Assembly: GCA_002351705.1 (NCBI GenBank)
Contig: DEHC01000051.1
Span: forward strand, 1-19,205
Direction of reading: 5' to 3'
Length of the DNA: 19,205 bases
DNA from: Gammaproteobacteria bacterium UBA2810
GTDB taxonomy: Bacteria > Pseudomonadota > Gammaproteobacteria > Enterobacterales > Succinivibrionaceae
The position numbers and the translations under genes were made by a program. Shown piece by piece: positions 1-6,842 of this stretch. A model generated the notes under the pieces. It saw only the letters and a list, made by a program, of their open reading frames with translations. It had not been told where the DNA came from and did no database searches. The first letter of the stretch is position 1, and each line of letters opens with the position of its first letter.

Positions 1-187
1 ACATCCGCCTACTCGATTGCCTGAATCGCAGAGAGCACCGGCTCCTGCGCGATCTCAGGTTTTGCCCGCACGCAATGCTGCGGGGCACGATTTCCAAAGG
101 TGCGGCCTGTTTGCAGCAGGCGGTATCGGATATATAATCCGGAAAACTCTCGGGCGGACAAATCCGCAAACATAAGGACACTTAAGC
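1..187. other. Upstream flank with no assignable gene
   Basis: No recognisable protein or RNA gene can be assigned here. Two plus-strand frames are open from the window edge to about 165-175, so the tail of an upstream gene cannot be excluded, but neither translation resembles a known family. A small hairpin (CCCGCA at 65-70 with TGCGGG at 79-84, 8-base loop) has no T-run on either side and is not a convincing terminator. The right half carries the pepT promoter and ribosome binding site. Confidence 0.4.
111..138 (+). promoter_or_regulatory. Putative sigma-70 promoter of pepT
   Basis: A perfect -10 TATAAT lies at 133-138. A weak -35 candidate, TTGCAG, lies at 111-116 with a 16-base spacer. 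Transcription would start near 145, about 40 bases before the pepT ATG. The -10 is clear and the -35 matches only three of six positions. Confidence 0.5.
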
Positions 188-1453
188 ATGAAGGGCAGTC
201 TCAGCGACATGGAGGATCTGTGCAGGTCGGATCCGCTGGTGCGCACTTTCAGGGAGCTTGTGCGCTTCCCCACGCAGTCAGATGACAATTCCAAAACTAT
301 CCCCTCAACTGATGGGCAGCTGCGCCTCGGCGCGCACCTGGTGTCGCTCTGCAGCAGCCTGGGCTTCAAGGCAGAGCAGGATGACAAGGGCGTGGTCACG
401 GTAATCGTTCCCCCGTCAGCCGGATGCGAGAGCGCGGATCGCCTGGCGCTCATTGCCCACCAGGACACGGCGCCTGACGCCCCTGGCGACGGGGTGGAGC
501 CCAGGCTGGTGAAAAACTATGACGGCGGGGCAATCGAGCTTGACAGCGGTTTGGTGACTGACGCAAAAATCTGTCCGAATCTGCCTTCACATAAGGGCGA
601 TGACATTGTCGTCACCGACGGCGTGACGCTTCTTGGCGCCGATGACAAGGCCGGGGTGGCAGTGATCCTTGAGATCCTGCGGGAGATCGCTGAGGATCCT
701 TCCTTCAGGCATCCTGAGATGCGCGCGGTCTTCTCGGTTGACGAGGAGATCGGGCGCTCGGCTGACTATATCGATGTGCAGAAGCTCGGCTGCGCGTTCG
801 GCGTCACCGTAGACGGCGGCGAGGCCGGGGATCTTGACACCACGACTTTCAGCGCCGAAGCGGCGACTGTGACTGTAAAGGGGCGCAGCGTGCACACTTC
901 GTCTGCCTACAAGACCATGGTCAACGCCTGCGAGATTGCCGCGCGCTTCATGCAGCTGCTGCCGCCCGATGAGAAGCCTGAGAACACGCAGGGGAAGGAG
1001 GGCTTCTTCCATGTGCACAATCTTGAGGCCAGCGTTTCCCAGGCGAAAATCAGCATGATCATCCGCGATTTTGACGGGGAAAAGCTTAAGGACAGGGTGG
1101 CGCAGCTTGATCTCATCGCCTCGCTCCTCAACCGCGAGATCGGCTATGAGAGCGTGAGCGTCGGGCACCATCACCAGTACTCGAATATGGGAGAGGTGCT
1201 CGTAAAGCATCCGGAGGTGCTCTCGCGCTGCCGCAGGGCCTATGAGGCTGCTGGGATTGCGGTCCGCGAGTGCGCGGTGCGCGGCGGCACCGACGGCTCC
1301 AACCTCTCATGGCGCGGGCTTCCCTGCCCGAACTTCTTTACCGGGTCGCTGTGCATGCACGGGCCTTATGAGTGCCTGCCGGTAAAGTCGCTGCATCTTT
1401 GCCATGACGCGGTCAGGGCGCTTGTTGAAATCTGCGCTGACAGCCGCTCATGA
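188..1453 (+). CDS. pepT: Peptidase T, tripeptide aminopeptidase (M20B)
   Basis: A cytoplasmic dinuclear-zinc aminopeptidase that releases the N-terminal residue from tripeptides. At 421 residues it is slightly longer than the usual PepT (about 410). All M20B metal and catalytic positions are visible in order: H91-x-D93 in AHQDT, D152 in GADDKAG, E186/E187 in VDEEIG, D209 in TVDGGE and H391 in MHGPYE. The dimerisation (lid) domain lies between about residues 220 and 330 and includes GRSVHTSSAYKTMVNA and the IIRDF strand. The ATG at 188 is preceded by AAGGA at 174-178, a good Shine-Dalgarno at 9 bases; a second ATG at 209 is less likely. It appears monocistronic, with its own promoter upstream and a terminator at 1461-1491. 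Assignment to PepT rather than another M20 peptidase rests on the GADDKAG and HGPYE blocks. Confidence 0.93.
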   Translation: MKGSLSDMEDLCRSDPLVRTFRELVRFPTQSDDNSKTIPSTDGQLRLGAHLVSLCSSLGFKAEQDDKGVVTVIVPPSAGCESADRLALIAHQDTAPDAPGDGVEPRLVKNYDGGAIELDSGLVTDAKICPNLPSHKGDDIVVTDGVTLLGADDKAGVAVILEILREIAEDPSFRHPEMRAVFSVDEEIGRSADYIDVQKLGCAFGVTVDGGEAGDLDTTTFSAEAATVTVKGRSVHTSSAYKTMVNACEIAARFMQLLPPDEKPENTQGKEGFFHVHNLEASVSQAKISMIIRDFDGEKLKDRVAQLDLIASLLNREIGYESVSVGHHHQYSNMGEVLVKHPEVLSRCRRAYEAAGIAVRECAVRGGTDGSNLSWRGLPCPNFFTGSLCMHGPYECLPVKSLHLCHDAVRALVEICADSRS

Positions 1454-1460
1454 AACGGGC

Positions 1461-1491
1461 CTGCCAGCCGGATAAGGCTGGCAGAATTTTT
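1461..1491 (+). terminator. Rho-independent terminator after pepT
   Basis: A 9-bp perfect stem, CTGCCAGCC (1461-1469) with GGCTGGCAG (1476-1484), has a 6-base loop and is followed after two A residues by a run of five T. It starts 8 bases after the pepT stop codon. Confidence 0.85.
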
Positions 1492-1522
1492 ACTGGAACT
1501 TTAATTAAAAGGGCAGCACAGC

Positions 1523-2332
1523 ATGGAAATCCGGCTTGCTTCATGGAACGTCAACGGCATCCGCGCCGCCTCCGGCAAGGATGGGTTCAAACAATGGTTC
1601 TCGGAGGAGCGCTATGATGTCATCGGCTTCCAGGAGACCAAGGCCGATCCGTCGCAGCTCCCGGAGAGCCTTGTCAAAAAGAGCGGCTATGAGTCCTGGT
1701 TCGCTTCATCCACAGTGAAAAAGGGCTATTCCGGCACAGCCGTCTACAGCCGCATAAAGCCGCTTAAGGCTGAGCTTGAGCTTCCGGATCCCAAATTCCA
1801 GGGTGAGGGGCGCATCGTTCACCTGGAGTTTGACCGTTTTCACTTCTTTAACGGATATTTCCCGAACGGGGGAGCCGCGATCCTGGATGAGAAGGGGAAG
1901 CCTACCGGGAAGTTCAAGCGCGTGCCTTACAAGATGGGGTTCTTCGAGAGCTTCTTCGAGTATGCGCAGAAGCTCCGCGAGCAAAAGCCCGTGGTGGTCT
2001 GCGGAGATTTCAATATCGCACATGAGCCGATTGACCTTGCAAGGCCCAAGCTCAACGAGCAGAACACCGGCTTTCTCCCTGAGGAGCGCGCCTTCCTCGA
2101 CCGCTTCATGGCGGCCGGCTACATAGACACCTTCCGCCGGGTGCACGGGGACGTGCCGGATCAGTACAGCTGGTGGTCCTACCGCATGCGCGCCCGCGAG
2201 AAGAACGTGGGATGGAGGATCGACTACTTCTTCGTCTCGGATGAGCTTGATGGGAACATCGCCGACGCCTGCATCGAGAGCAGCGTGACCGGATCTGATC
2301 ACTGCCCGGTCGGGCTGACGCTCAGGTTCTGA
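1523..2332 (+). CDS. xthA: Exodeoxyribonuclease III / AP endonuclease, ExoA-APE1 subtype
   Basis: A Mg2+-dependent exonuclease III-family enzyme that cuts at abasic sites and trims 3' ends during base excision repair. It has 269 residues, the usual length. EEP-fold motifs appear in order: SWNVNGIRA (N9, N11), GFQETK (E38), the GDFNIAH block (D162, N164), GWRIDYF (D234) and the terminal GSDHCPV (D259, H260 catalytic pair). The stretch with NEQNTGFLPEER, YSWWSYR and NVGWRIDYF is characteristic of the ExoA/APE1 branch, whereas E. coli XthA carries RFSWFDYR and GLRIDLL at the same place. The ATG at 1523 has a weak upstream AAGGGC. It stands alone between the pepT terminator and the bidirectional terminator at 2430-2461. 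The symbol xthA is used in the broad family sense; exoA would be equally defensible. Confidence 0.92.
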   Translation: MEIRLASWNVNGIRAASGKDGFKQWFSEERYDVIGFQETKADPSQLPESLVKKSGYESWFASSTVKKGYSGTAVYSRIKPLKAELELPDPKFQGEGRIVHLEFDRFHFFNGYFPNGGAAILDEKGKPTGKFKRVPYKMGFFESFFEYAQKLREQKPVVVCGDFNIAHEPIDLARPKLNEQNTGFLPEERAFLDRFMAAGYIDTFRRVHGDVPDQYSWWSYRMRAREKNVGWRIDYFFVSDELDGNIADACIESSVTGSDHCPVGLTLRF

Positions 2333-2426
2333 CCTGTGCTCCCCGGTCAGGCAGCGGCTCGCCGTGCCTGCCTCCCTATCCGTCCGGGAAATCACCGCGC
2401 CGGCAGCCATTGCAGCATGACAGACG

Positions 2427-2461
2427 AAAACACCCCCGGGGATGCCCGGGGGTGTCTTGTT
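2427..2461. terminator. Bidirectional terminator between xthA and asnS
   Basis: An 11-bp perfect GC-rich stem, ACACCCCCGGG (2430-2440) with CCCGGGGGTGT (2445-2455), has a GATG loop. On the plus strand it is followed by CTTGTTT, and on the minus strand by a run of four T. It lies between the convergent ends of xthA and asnS, so it can serve both. Confidence 0.85.
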
Positions 2462-2483
2462 TGAATGAAAAACGCAGTCTGAA

Positions 2484-2504
2484 TGCCGGAACCAGGTTCC
2501 GGCA
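2484..2504. repeat. Perfect 10-bp inverted repeat downstream of asnS
   Basis: TGCCGGAACC and GGTTCCGGCA flank a single central A, giving a nearly perfect palindrome 12 bases beyond the asnS stop. No T-run follows on either strand. It may be a 3'-end stabilising hairpin or an intergenic palindromic element; no second copy was seen in the window. Confidence 0.55.
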
Positions 2505-2515
2505 TCCGGCCATGA

Positions 2516-3916
2516 TCAGAACATCGCGTTCTTCGGGGTTCTCGGGAATGGGATTACGTCGCGGACGTTCCCGACTCCGGTGACATAGACGCAGAGCCTC
2601 TCGAACCCGAGGCCGAATCCTGAGTGGACTACGGAGCCGTAGCGGCGGAGGTCGCGGTACCACCAGTAGTTCTTCGGATCGAGCTTCATCTCCGCCATTC
2701 TCTTGTCGAGCATGTCGAGCCTCTCCTCACGCTGCGATCCGCCGATGATCTCGCCGATTCCCGGGGCGAGGACATCCATTGCCGCAACGGTCTTTCCGTC
2801 ATCGTTCATGCGCATGTAGAAGGCCTTGATGTCCTTCGGGTAGTTCTTGACGACAACAGGGGAGTGGAAATGCTCCTCGGCGAGGAAGCGCTCGTGCTCG
2901 GACTGCAGGTCCATGCCCCACTCGACGTCAAAGTTGAACTTGTGCCCTGACTTCTTCAGGACGTCGATCGCGTCGGTGTAGTCGATCTGGGCGAAATCGG
3001 AGGCGATGAAGCGCTCAAGGCGTCCGATGGCATCCTTGTCGACGCGCTGCACGATGAACTCGAGGTCGTCATGCCTCTCCTCGAGGACGGCGCGGAAGAC
3101 GTACTTGAGCATCCTCTCGGCGAGGGCGGCGTCATCGTCGAGATCAAAGAAGGCAGCCTCCGGCTCGCACATCCAGAATTCGGCAAGGTGCCTCGTGGTG
3201 TTGGAGTTCTCGGCACGGAAGGTAGGTCCGAAGGTGTAGCACTTCGAGAAGGCGGATGCGTAGGTCTCGACATTGAGCTGTCCGGAGACGGTCATGAAAG
3301 CTTCCTTGCCGAAGAAGTCCTTTGTATAGTCGACCTTTCCGTCCTGAGTCTTGGGGACGTTCTCGAGATCAAGCGTCGTGACGCGGAACATCTCGCCGGC
3401 GCCCTCGCAGTCAGAGGTTGTGATGAGCGGGGTTGACACCCACATGAACTCCTCGCTCTGGAAGAATCTGTGGATGGCCATCGCAAGGCAGTTCCTGATG
3501 CGCATGACCGCGCCGATGAGGTTGGTTCTCGGACGGAGGTGCGCGTACTCGCGGAGGTACTCCGGGGAGTGGCGCTTAGCGCTCATCGGATAGGTGTCAG
3601 GATCCTCGATCATTCCGCAGATCGTGACCTTGTCGGCCTTCAGATCGTACTTCTGGCCCTTGCCCTCGGAGAGGACCAGGGTTCCCTCGACAATGACCGA
3701 GCATCCGGTGGTCAGCTTGAGAACATCAGCGTAGTTCTCTATGGTATTGGGCACGACAGCCTGAACCGGGTTGAAGCATGAGCCGTCGTAAACGCTCAGG
3801 AAAGAAAAACCAGCCTTCGAGTCGCGTCTGTTTCTTATCCAGCCGCGCACTGTTATTCTGCTGCCTGCCGGAACCTTGTCCTTTACCAGGATGTCAGCAG
3901 TGGATACTATCGACAT
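2516..3916 (-). CDS. asnS: Asparaginyl-tRNA synthetase (class IIb)
   Basis: Charges tRNA(Asn) with asparagine in the cytoplasm. From the ATG at 3916 the product has 466 residues, the same as E. coli AsnS. The N-terminal OB-fold anticodon-binding domain (residues 1 to about 110, with VRGWIRNRRDSKAG) is followed by the class II core: LRPRTNLIGAV, the FWVSTPL-like motif 1 region, TFGPTFRAENSNT (motif 2), EIIGGSQREERLD and the C-terminal motif 3 GFGLGFERL. It ends in RDVIPFPRTPKNAMF. A TTG two codons upstream (3922) is open, but GAGGA sits 7 bases before the ATG, so ATG is preferred. It is convergent with xthA. The upstream region (3917-4010) has TAAAAT as a possible -10 and a terminator belonging to the preceding minus-strand gene, so asnS is probably transcribed alone. 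Confidence 0.97.
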   Translation of the reverse strand: MSIVSTADILVKDKVPAGSRITVRGWIRNRRDSKAGFSFLSVYDGSCFNPVQAVVPNTIENYADVLKLTTGCSVIVEGTLVLSEGKGQKYDLKADKVTICGMIEDPDTYPMSAKRHSPEYLREYAHLRPRTNLIGAVMRIRNCLAMAIHRFFQSEEFMWVSTPLITTSDCEGAGEMFRVTTLDLENVPKTQDGKVDYTKDFFGKEAFMTVSGQLNVETYASAFSKCYTFGPTFRAENSNTTRHLAEFWMCEPEAAFFDLDDDAALAERMLKYVFRAVLEERHDDLEFIVQRVDKDAIGRLERFIASDFAQIDYTDAIDVLKKSGHKFNFDVEWGMDLQSEHERFLAEEHFHSPVVVKNYPKDIKAFYMRMNDDGKTVAAMDVLAPGIGEIIGGSQREERLDMLDKRMAEMKLDPKNYWWYRDLRRYGSVVHSGFGLGFERLCVYVTGVGNVRDVIPFPRTPKNAMF

Positions 3917-3960
3917 TGTCAATTCCTCAAATAAAACCCGGTATATTTTACCATTCGGGC

Positions 3961-3983
3961 AGAAAAGGCGTCAGACGCCTTCT
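3961..3983 (-). terminator. Likely terminator of the DUF922 gene
   Basis: Read on the minus strand, AAGGCG (3981-3976) pairs with CGCCTT (3970-3965) across a 5-base loop and runs into further T residues and TTCT. It lies about 30 bases after the stop of the 4011-5594 gene and before asnS. The stem is short, so confidence is moderate. Confidence 0.55.
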
Positions 3984-4010
3984 GTTATGAGTCCCGATGC
4001 ACAAAAAGCC

Positions 4011-5594
4011 TTAGTTTCCGAACATCCGGTCGAGCTGCGAGCTGTCATAGCCGGAGCCCTTCTTCGAAGAGCCCTGTCCCTGCTCCCCGGCCGTGCCAGA
4101 GGCTTTCCCTGAGCTGCCGGCTGACGCTGCGGGCGCTGTTTCGTGAAGCTCACCTGAGCCGTAGTTGGTAATCGGCTTGTGGCCGCTTCTTATTATGATC
4201 TGCCTTCTGCCTGTGGAGCTCCCCGCGGGGCGCTGCGCGCTGTAGTCAGCGGTATCACGGAGCTGCTCCCGGGGAGCGGCAGCAGTCTCTGGCGAAGGCT
4301 TCGGGGCAGGGGCTGCGGCCGGCTTTTCCGCGGCTGAGTCCTTAGTGCTTCCCGTGGCTGCGATCTTTCCTGTCTCGGGCTTTGCCATGGTAGCAGCAGC
4401 GGGAGCAGTATCCTTGCCTCCCTGAGCTGCCGCGGTCTTCCCATTTCCGTCCCCTGCCTTTCTGGCAGCGGTGGCAGAAGCGCTGCCGGAATCCTTCCCG
4501 CTCGCTGCGGCGGAGCCCTTCTTTTCCGAGTCTGTCGCGGGCCTTGCCTGGGGCCAGGGCTTCCTGCCGTCAGACTTTGCCTGGGCCTTCCCTGAGCTTC
4601 CGCCTGAGGCTGTCAGGCTCTCACTGCTGTCCTTCCTGCTCTTTCCGGTGCTGCTCTCCTTTGCCTGAGCAGTTCCCGCAGCGCTACCGGCCTTGCCTGA
4701 CGGGCTCTTTCCGGCATCAGTCTTTCCCTTTCCGGCGGGCTTTGCCGCAGGTGAGGCTGCCGCGGTGCGCCTGTCCTTCGCGCCTCCCTCGTCCTCATCG
4801 ACAAGGGCTGACTCGCGGCGCTCGATTTCATCGCGGCGTTCCCTCGCGGCCTTTTCCTCTGCAAGCCTGCGCTCCCTGGCCTCGTCAGGCTGTCTGTCTG
4901 CCTGTCCGGCGCTCTCGCCTTTCCTGATGACCTCTCCGGTCTCCGCGTTGACGTACTCGGTCTGGCTGAATACCGGGTACTCCAGACCGTAGACCCGCCC
5001 GCCCTGGGTCTCCTCCCTGAAGTTCGAGAGCTTGCGGGCGATGATCGAGAGGTAGCCGCCTCCCACCTGATCCGCATTCTGCTGCAGCTCCTGGCAGGTC
5101 TTCACGGGCCTGAGTCCGGTGAGGCTGCTGCCGAGGCGGTCGATCTCGTCCTTGACGATCTTCTTGTTGTACTCGTTGTAGGAGTTGAGCTTGCCGAGGA
5201 ACTCATCCCACTGCCTGCGCTCCTCGTCCGTGGCCTCAGGCGAGTTCCACTCGGGTATGGTGAAGCGGACCTCGACATTCACCTCGGCCCCGTAGAACTC
5301 GCAGAAGTCCTTCTTCTGCTGGTAGTCAAGATCCCAGGTGATGCTGAATGAGGCCTTGGTTATCGATCCGGCGTCCTTTCCGCTCCTGGGGCTTTTTTCA
5401 GAGATCTCGGAAAATAGGCCGGAGGCGCTGCTGCTCCTGAGCTGGTAGCTGCTCACCGAGGTCTTCCAGTTCTGCCTGAACTGCGGGGCCTTCTGGTACT
5501 CGGACGGAAGCGTCCTGTCATAGCTGCTGAGACTGTCGCCTGCCGCTGCGGCGAAAGGAGTAATCAGTGCGGCTGCTAGAATTATCAAACGCAT
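4011..5594 (-). CDS. Secreted DUF922-like protein with lost zinc site and low-complexity tail
   Basis: The function is unknown. A signal peptide (residues 1-18, MRLIILAAALITPFAAAA, AxA-type cleavage) sends the 527-residue product to the periplasm or beyond. Residues of about 75-205 resemble DUF922, a predicted zinc-protease-like family: the SFSITWDLDY strand, C98, FTIPEW, W129, C167 and a closing NFREETQGG. The family's HExxH-type helix reads YNEYN (139-143), and the closing T-x-H-G reads TQGG. There is no histidine anywhere before H472, so a zinc protease activity is very unlikely. Residues 235-268 are highly charged and possibly helical. Residues of about 270-460 are low complexity, rich in Ala, Gly, Ser, Lys and Pro, with imperfect GKDS/GKDT-like repeats. 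A more ordered end follows (RRQIIIRSGHKP, then GYDSSQLDRMFGN). The ATG at 5594 lacks a clear ribosome binding site. It is divergent from corA. Confidence 0.75.
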   Translation of the reverse strand: MRLIILAAALITPFAAAAGDSLSSYDRTLPSEYQKAPQFRQNWKTSVSSYQLRSSSASGLFSEISEKSPRSGKDAGSITKASFSITWDLDYQQKKDFCEFYGAEVNVEVRFTIPEWNSPEATDEERRQWDEFLGKLNSYNEYNKKIVKDEIDRLGSSLTGLRPVKTCQELQQNADQVGGGYLSIIARKLSNFREETQGGRVYGLEYPVFSQTEYVNAETGEVIRKGESAGQADRQPDEARERRLAEEKAARERRDEIERRESALVDEDEGGAKDRRTAAASPAAKPAGKGKTDAGKSPSGKAGSAAGTAQAKESSTGKSRKDSSESLTASGGSSGKAQAKSDGRKPWPQARPATDSEKKGSAAASGKDSGSASATAARKAGDGNGKTAAAQGGKDTAPAAATMAKPETGKIAATGSTKDSAAEKPAAAPAPKPSPETAAAPREQLRDTADYSAQRPAGSSTGRRQIIIRSGHKPITNYGSGELHETAPAASAGSSGKASGTAGEQGQGSSKKGSGYDSSQLDRMFGN

Positions 5595-5665
5595 AATATT
5601 AAGGCTGGAACTGATCTGCTTACAAGCTGCGGCGGGGAATATCCTCCGCCTCTCTGACGTGCCCG

Positions 5666-5671
5666 ATTATA
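5666..5671 (-). promoter_or_regulatory. Candidate -10 for the DUF922 gene
   Basis: On the minus strand a perfect TATAAT occurs here, about 70 bases before the ATG at 5594. No good -35 was found at 16-18 bases. It sits in the divergent control region shared with corA. Confidence 0.35.
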
Positions 5672-5723
5672 GCCGTTTCATCAAAAATTTACCTTCGCTG
5701 CTCTTATTATGCTCATTATCATC

Positions 5724-5729
5724 TATAAT
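5724..5729 (+). promoter_or_regulatory. Candidate -10 of corA
   Basis: TATAAT lies 34 bases before the corA ATG at 5764. The expected -35 position (near 5701-5706, CTCTTA) is a poor match. AGGAGA (5754-5759) just before the ATG is a strong ribosome binding site and fixes the start. Confidence 0.45.
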
Positions 5730-5763
5730 AGTATCCTTATTGAGCTCTGAGCAGGAGACGAAG

Positions 5764-6714
5764 ATGATTACTGCATATGTTATGAGGGAAGGCGGTCTCG
5801 ACGCCATGCAGCTTAAAATCGAGGACAACAGCCTGCCTCAGGACGCAATCTGGCTCGATGCCTACCGCCTGAGCGACGAGGAGCGCGAATGGCTTACTGA
5901 TGTCATCCTCAAGGATGTCCCCGAGGAGGAGGAGCTCGATGATATCGAGGCTTCATCCCGTTTCTTCCTCGACTCCGACGGAATCCATATCCTTTCACTC
6001 TTCCCGCAGCGCGTAGGCAACGAGACCATCGGCGTGAACGTCTCCTTCACCCTGAAGGGCAAGCTCCTCATCAGCTACCGTGACGATGACATCGGCGTGC
6101 TGCGCCTCCTGCGCCACTACCTCAAGCATGACAGCAACCTCGTGAGCTCGGCGCTCGACGTCATACTTGAGCTGCAGGACCTCAAGATAGAGTACCTCTC
6201 GGACCTTATTGAGGACGGATACGAGACGCTGCAGGAGAACTCGAAGCATGTCCTCAAGGAGGATCAGACCGAGGAGATGCTCAGGGAGCTCCTCTTCCAG
6301 GAAAGCACGAACGGCCAGATCCACCTGGCGCTTCATGATACGAGGCGCTCGCTCCGCTTCATCCTCAAGGTCCTCGGCCCGAAGCTCTCCGAGAAGCAGC
6401 ACCAGAACGTCATGGAGGTGCTTGCCGATATCGAGTCGCTCCTGCCACACACCCAGTTCCTCTTCGACAAGATTGACTTCCAGCTTGAGGCGGCGACCGG
6501 CTTCACCAACCTGCAGCAGAACAGGGTAATCAAGATGTTCTCGGTCGTGGCGGTCCTCTTCATGCCGCCCACGCTGCTTGCGTCGGTATACGGAATGAAC
6601 TTTGCGAATATGCCGGAGCTGTCATGGAAATTCGGCTATCCTCTCGCGATAATAATGATGATCGGATCGGCAGTCCTCACATATCTTATCTTCAAGAAGA
6701 AAAAGTGGATGTAG
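5764..6714 (+). CDS. corA: Magnesium/cobalt transporter CorA
   Basis: A pentameric inner-membrane Mg2+ channel, also permeable to Co2+ and Ni2+. From the ATG at 5764 it has 316 residues, exactly the E. coli length. The first 250 residues form the soluble cytoplasmic funnel, rich in acidic residues (PEEEELDDIE at 53-62). The long stalk helix leads into TM1 (about 255-275), which ends with the signature YGMNF (GMN at 277-279). After a short periplasmic loop (ANMPELSWKFGYP) comes TM2 (about 292-310) and a basic KKKKWM tail that sits at the pore mouth in this family. The open frame extends upstream to 5659, but that part overlaps the promoter, and AGGAGA before 5764 decides the start. It is flanked by a divergent secreted protein gene and a separate operon; no other Mg2+ genes lie nearby. 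Confidence 0.96.
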   Translation: MITAYVMREGGLDAMQLKIEDNSLPQDAIWLDAYRLSDEEREWLTDVILKDVPEEEELDDIEASSRFFLDSDGIHILSLFPQRVGNETIGVNVSFTLKGKLLISYRDDDIGVLRLLRHYLKHDSNLVSSALDVILELQDLKIEYLSDLIEDGYETLQENSKHVLKEDQTEEMLRELLFQESTNGQIHLALHDTRRSLRFILKVLGPKLSEKQHQNVMEVLADIESLLPHTQFLFDKIDFQLEAATGFTNLQQNRVIKMFSVVAVLFMPPTLLASVYGMNFANMPELSWKFGYPLAIIMMIGSAVLTYLIFKKKKWM

Positions 6715-6788
6715 CCGGGCCCCCGGACCTGCAGGGCTGCGGCGTATCCGTATCCCCCGGGAGGCGGGCTGCCCGGGCCTTAATGTAG

Positions 6789-6794
6789 TAAAAT
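6789..6794 (+). promoter_or_regulatory. Possible -10 of the O-acetylation operon
   Basis: TAAAAT lies about 49 bases before the MBOAT ATG, in the only AT-rich spot of a GC-rich corA-MBOAT gap (6715-6842). No acceptable -35 was found. No clear corA terminator is visible in the gap, so read-through from corA is possible. Confidence 0.3.
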
Positions 6795-6842
6795 TGCGCG
6801 CGGCTGTTGAAGAGTGAGTGGAGAACGTACAAGTAAAAGGGC

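Noticed and set aside
64..86. Hairpin near the left edge as a terminator
   Set aside because: Short stem with no T-run on either strand.
587..1210. Long minus-strand open frame inside pepT
   Set aside because: Shadow frame; pepT on the plus strand has all M20B motifs and a ribosome binding site.
5659..5763. N-terminal extension of corA
   Set aside because: AGGAGA before 5764 and the exact 316-residue family length favour the shorter form; the extension overlaps the promoter.
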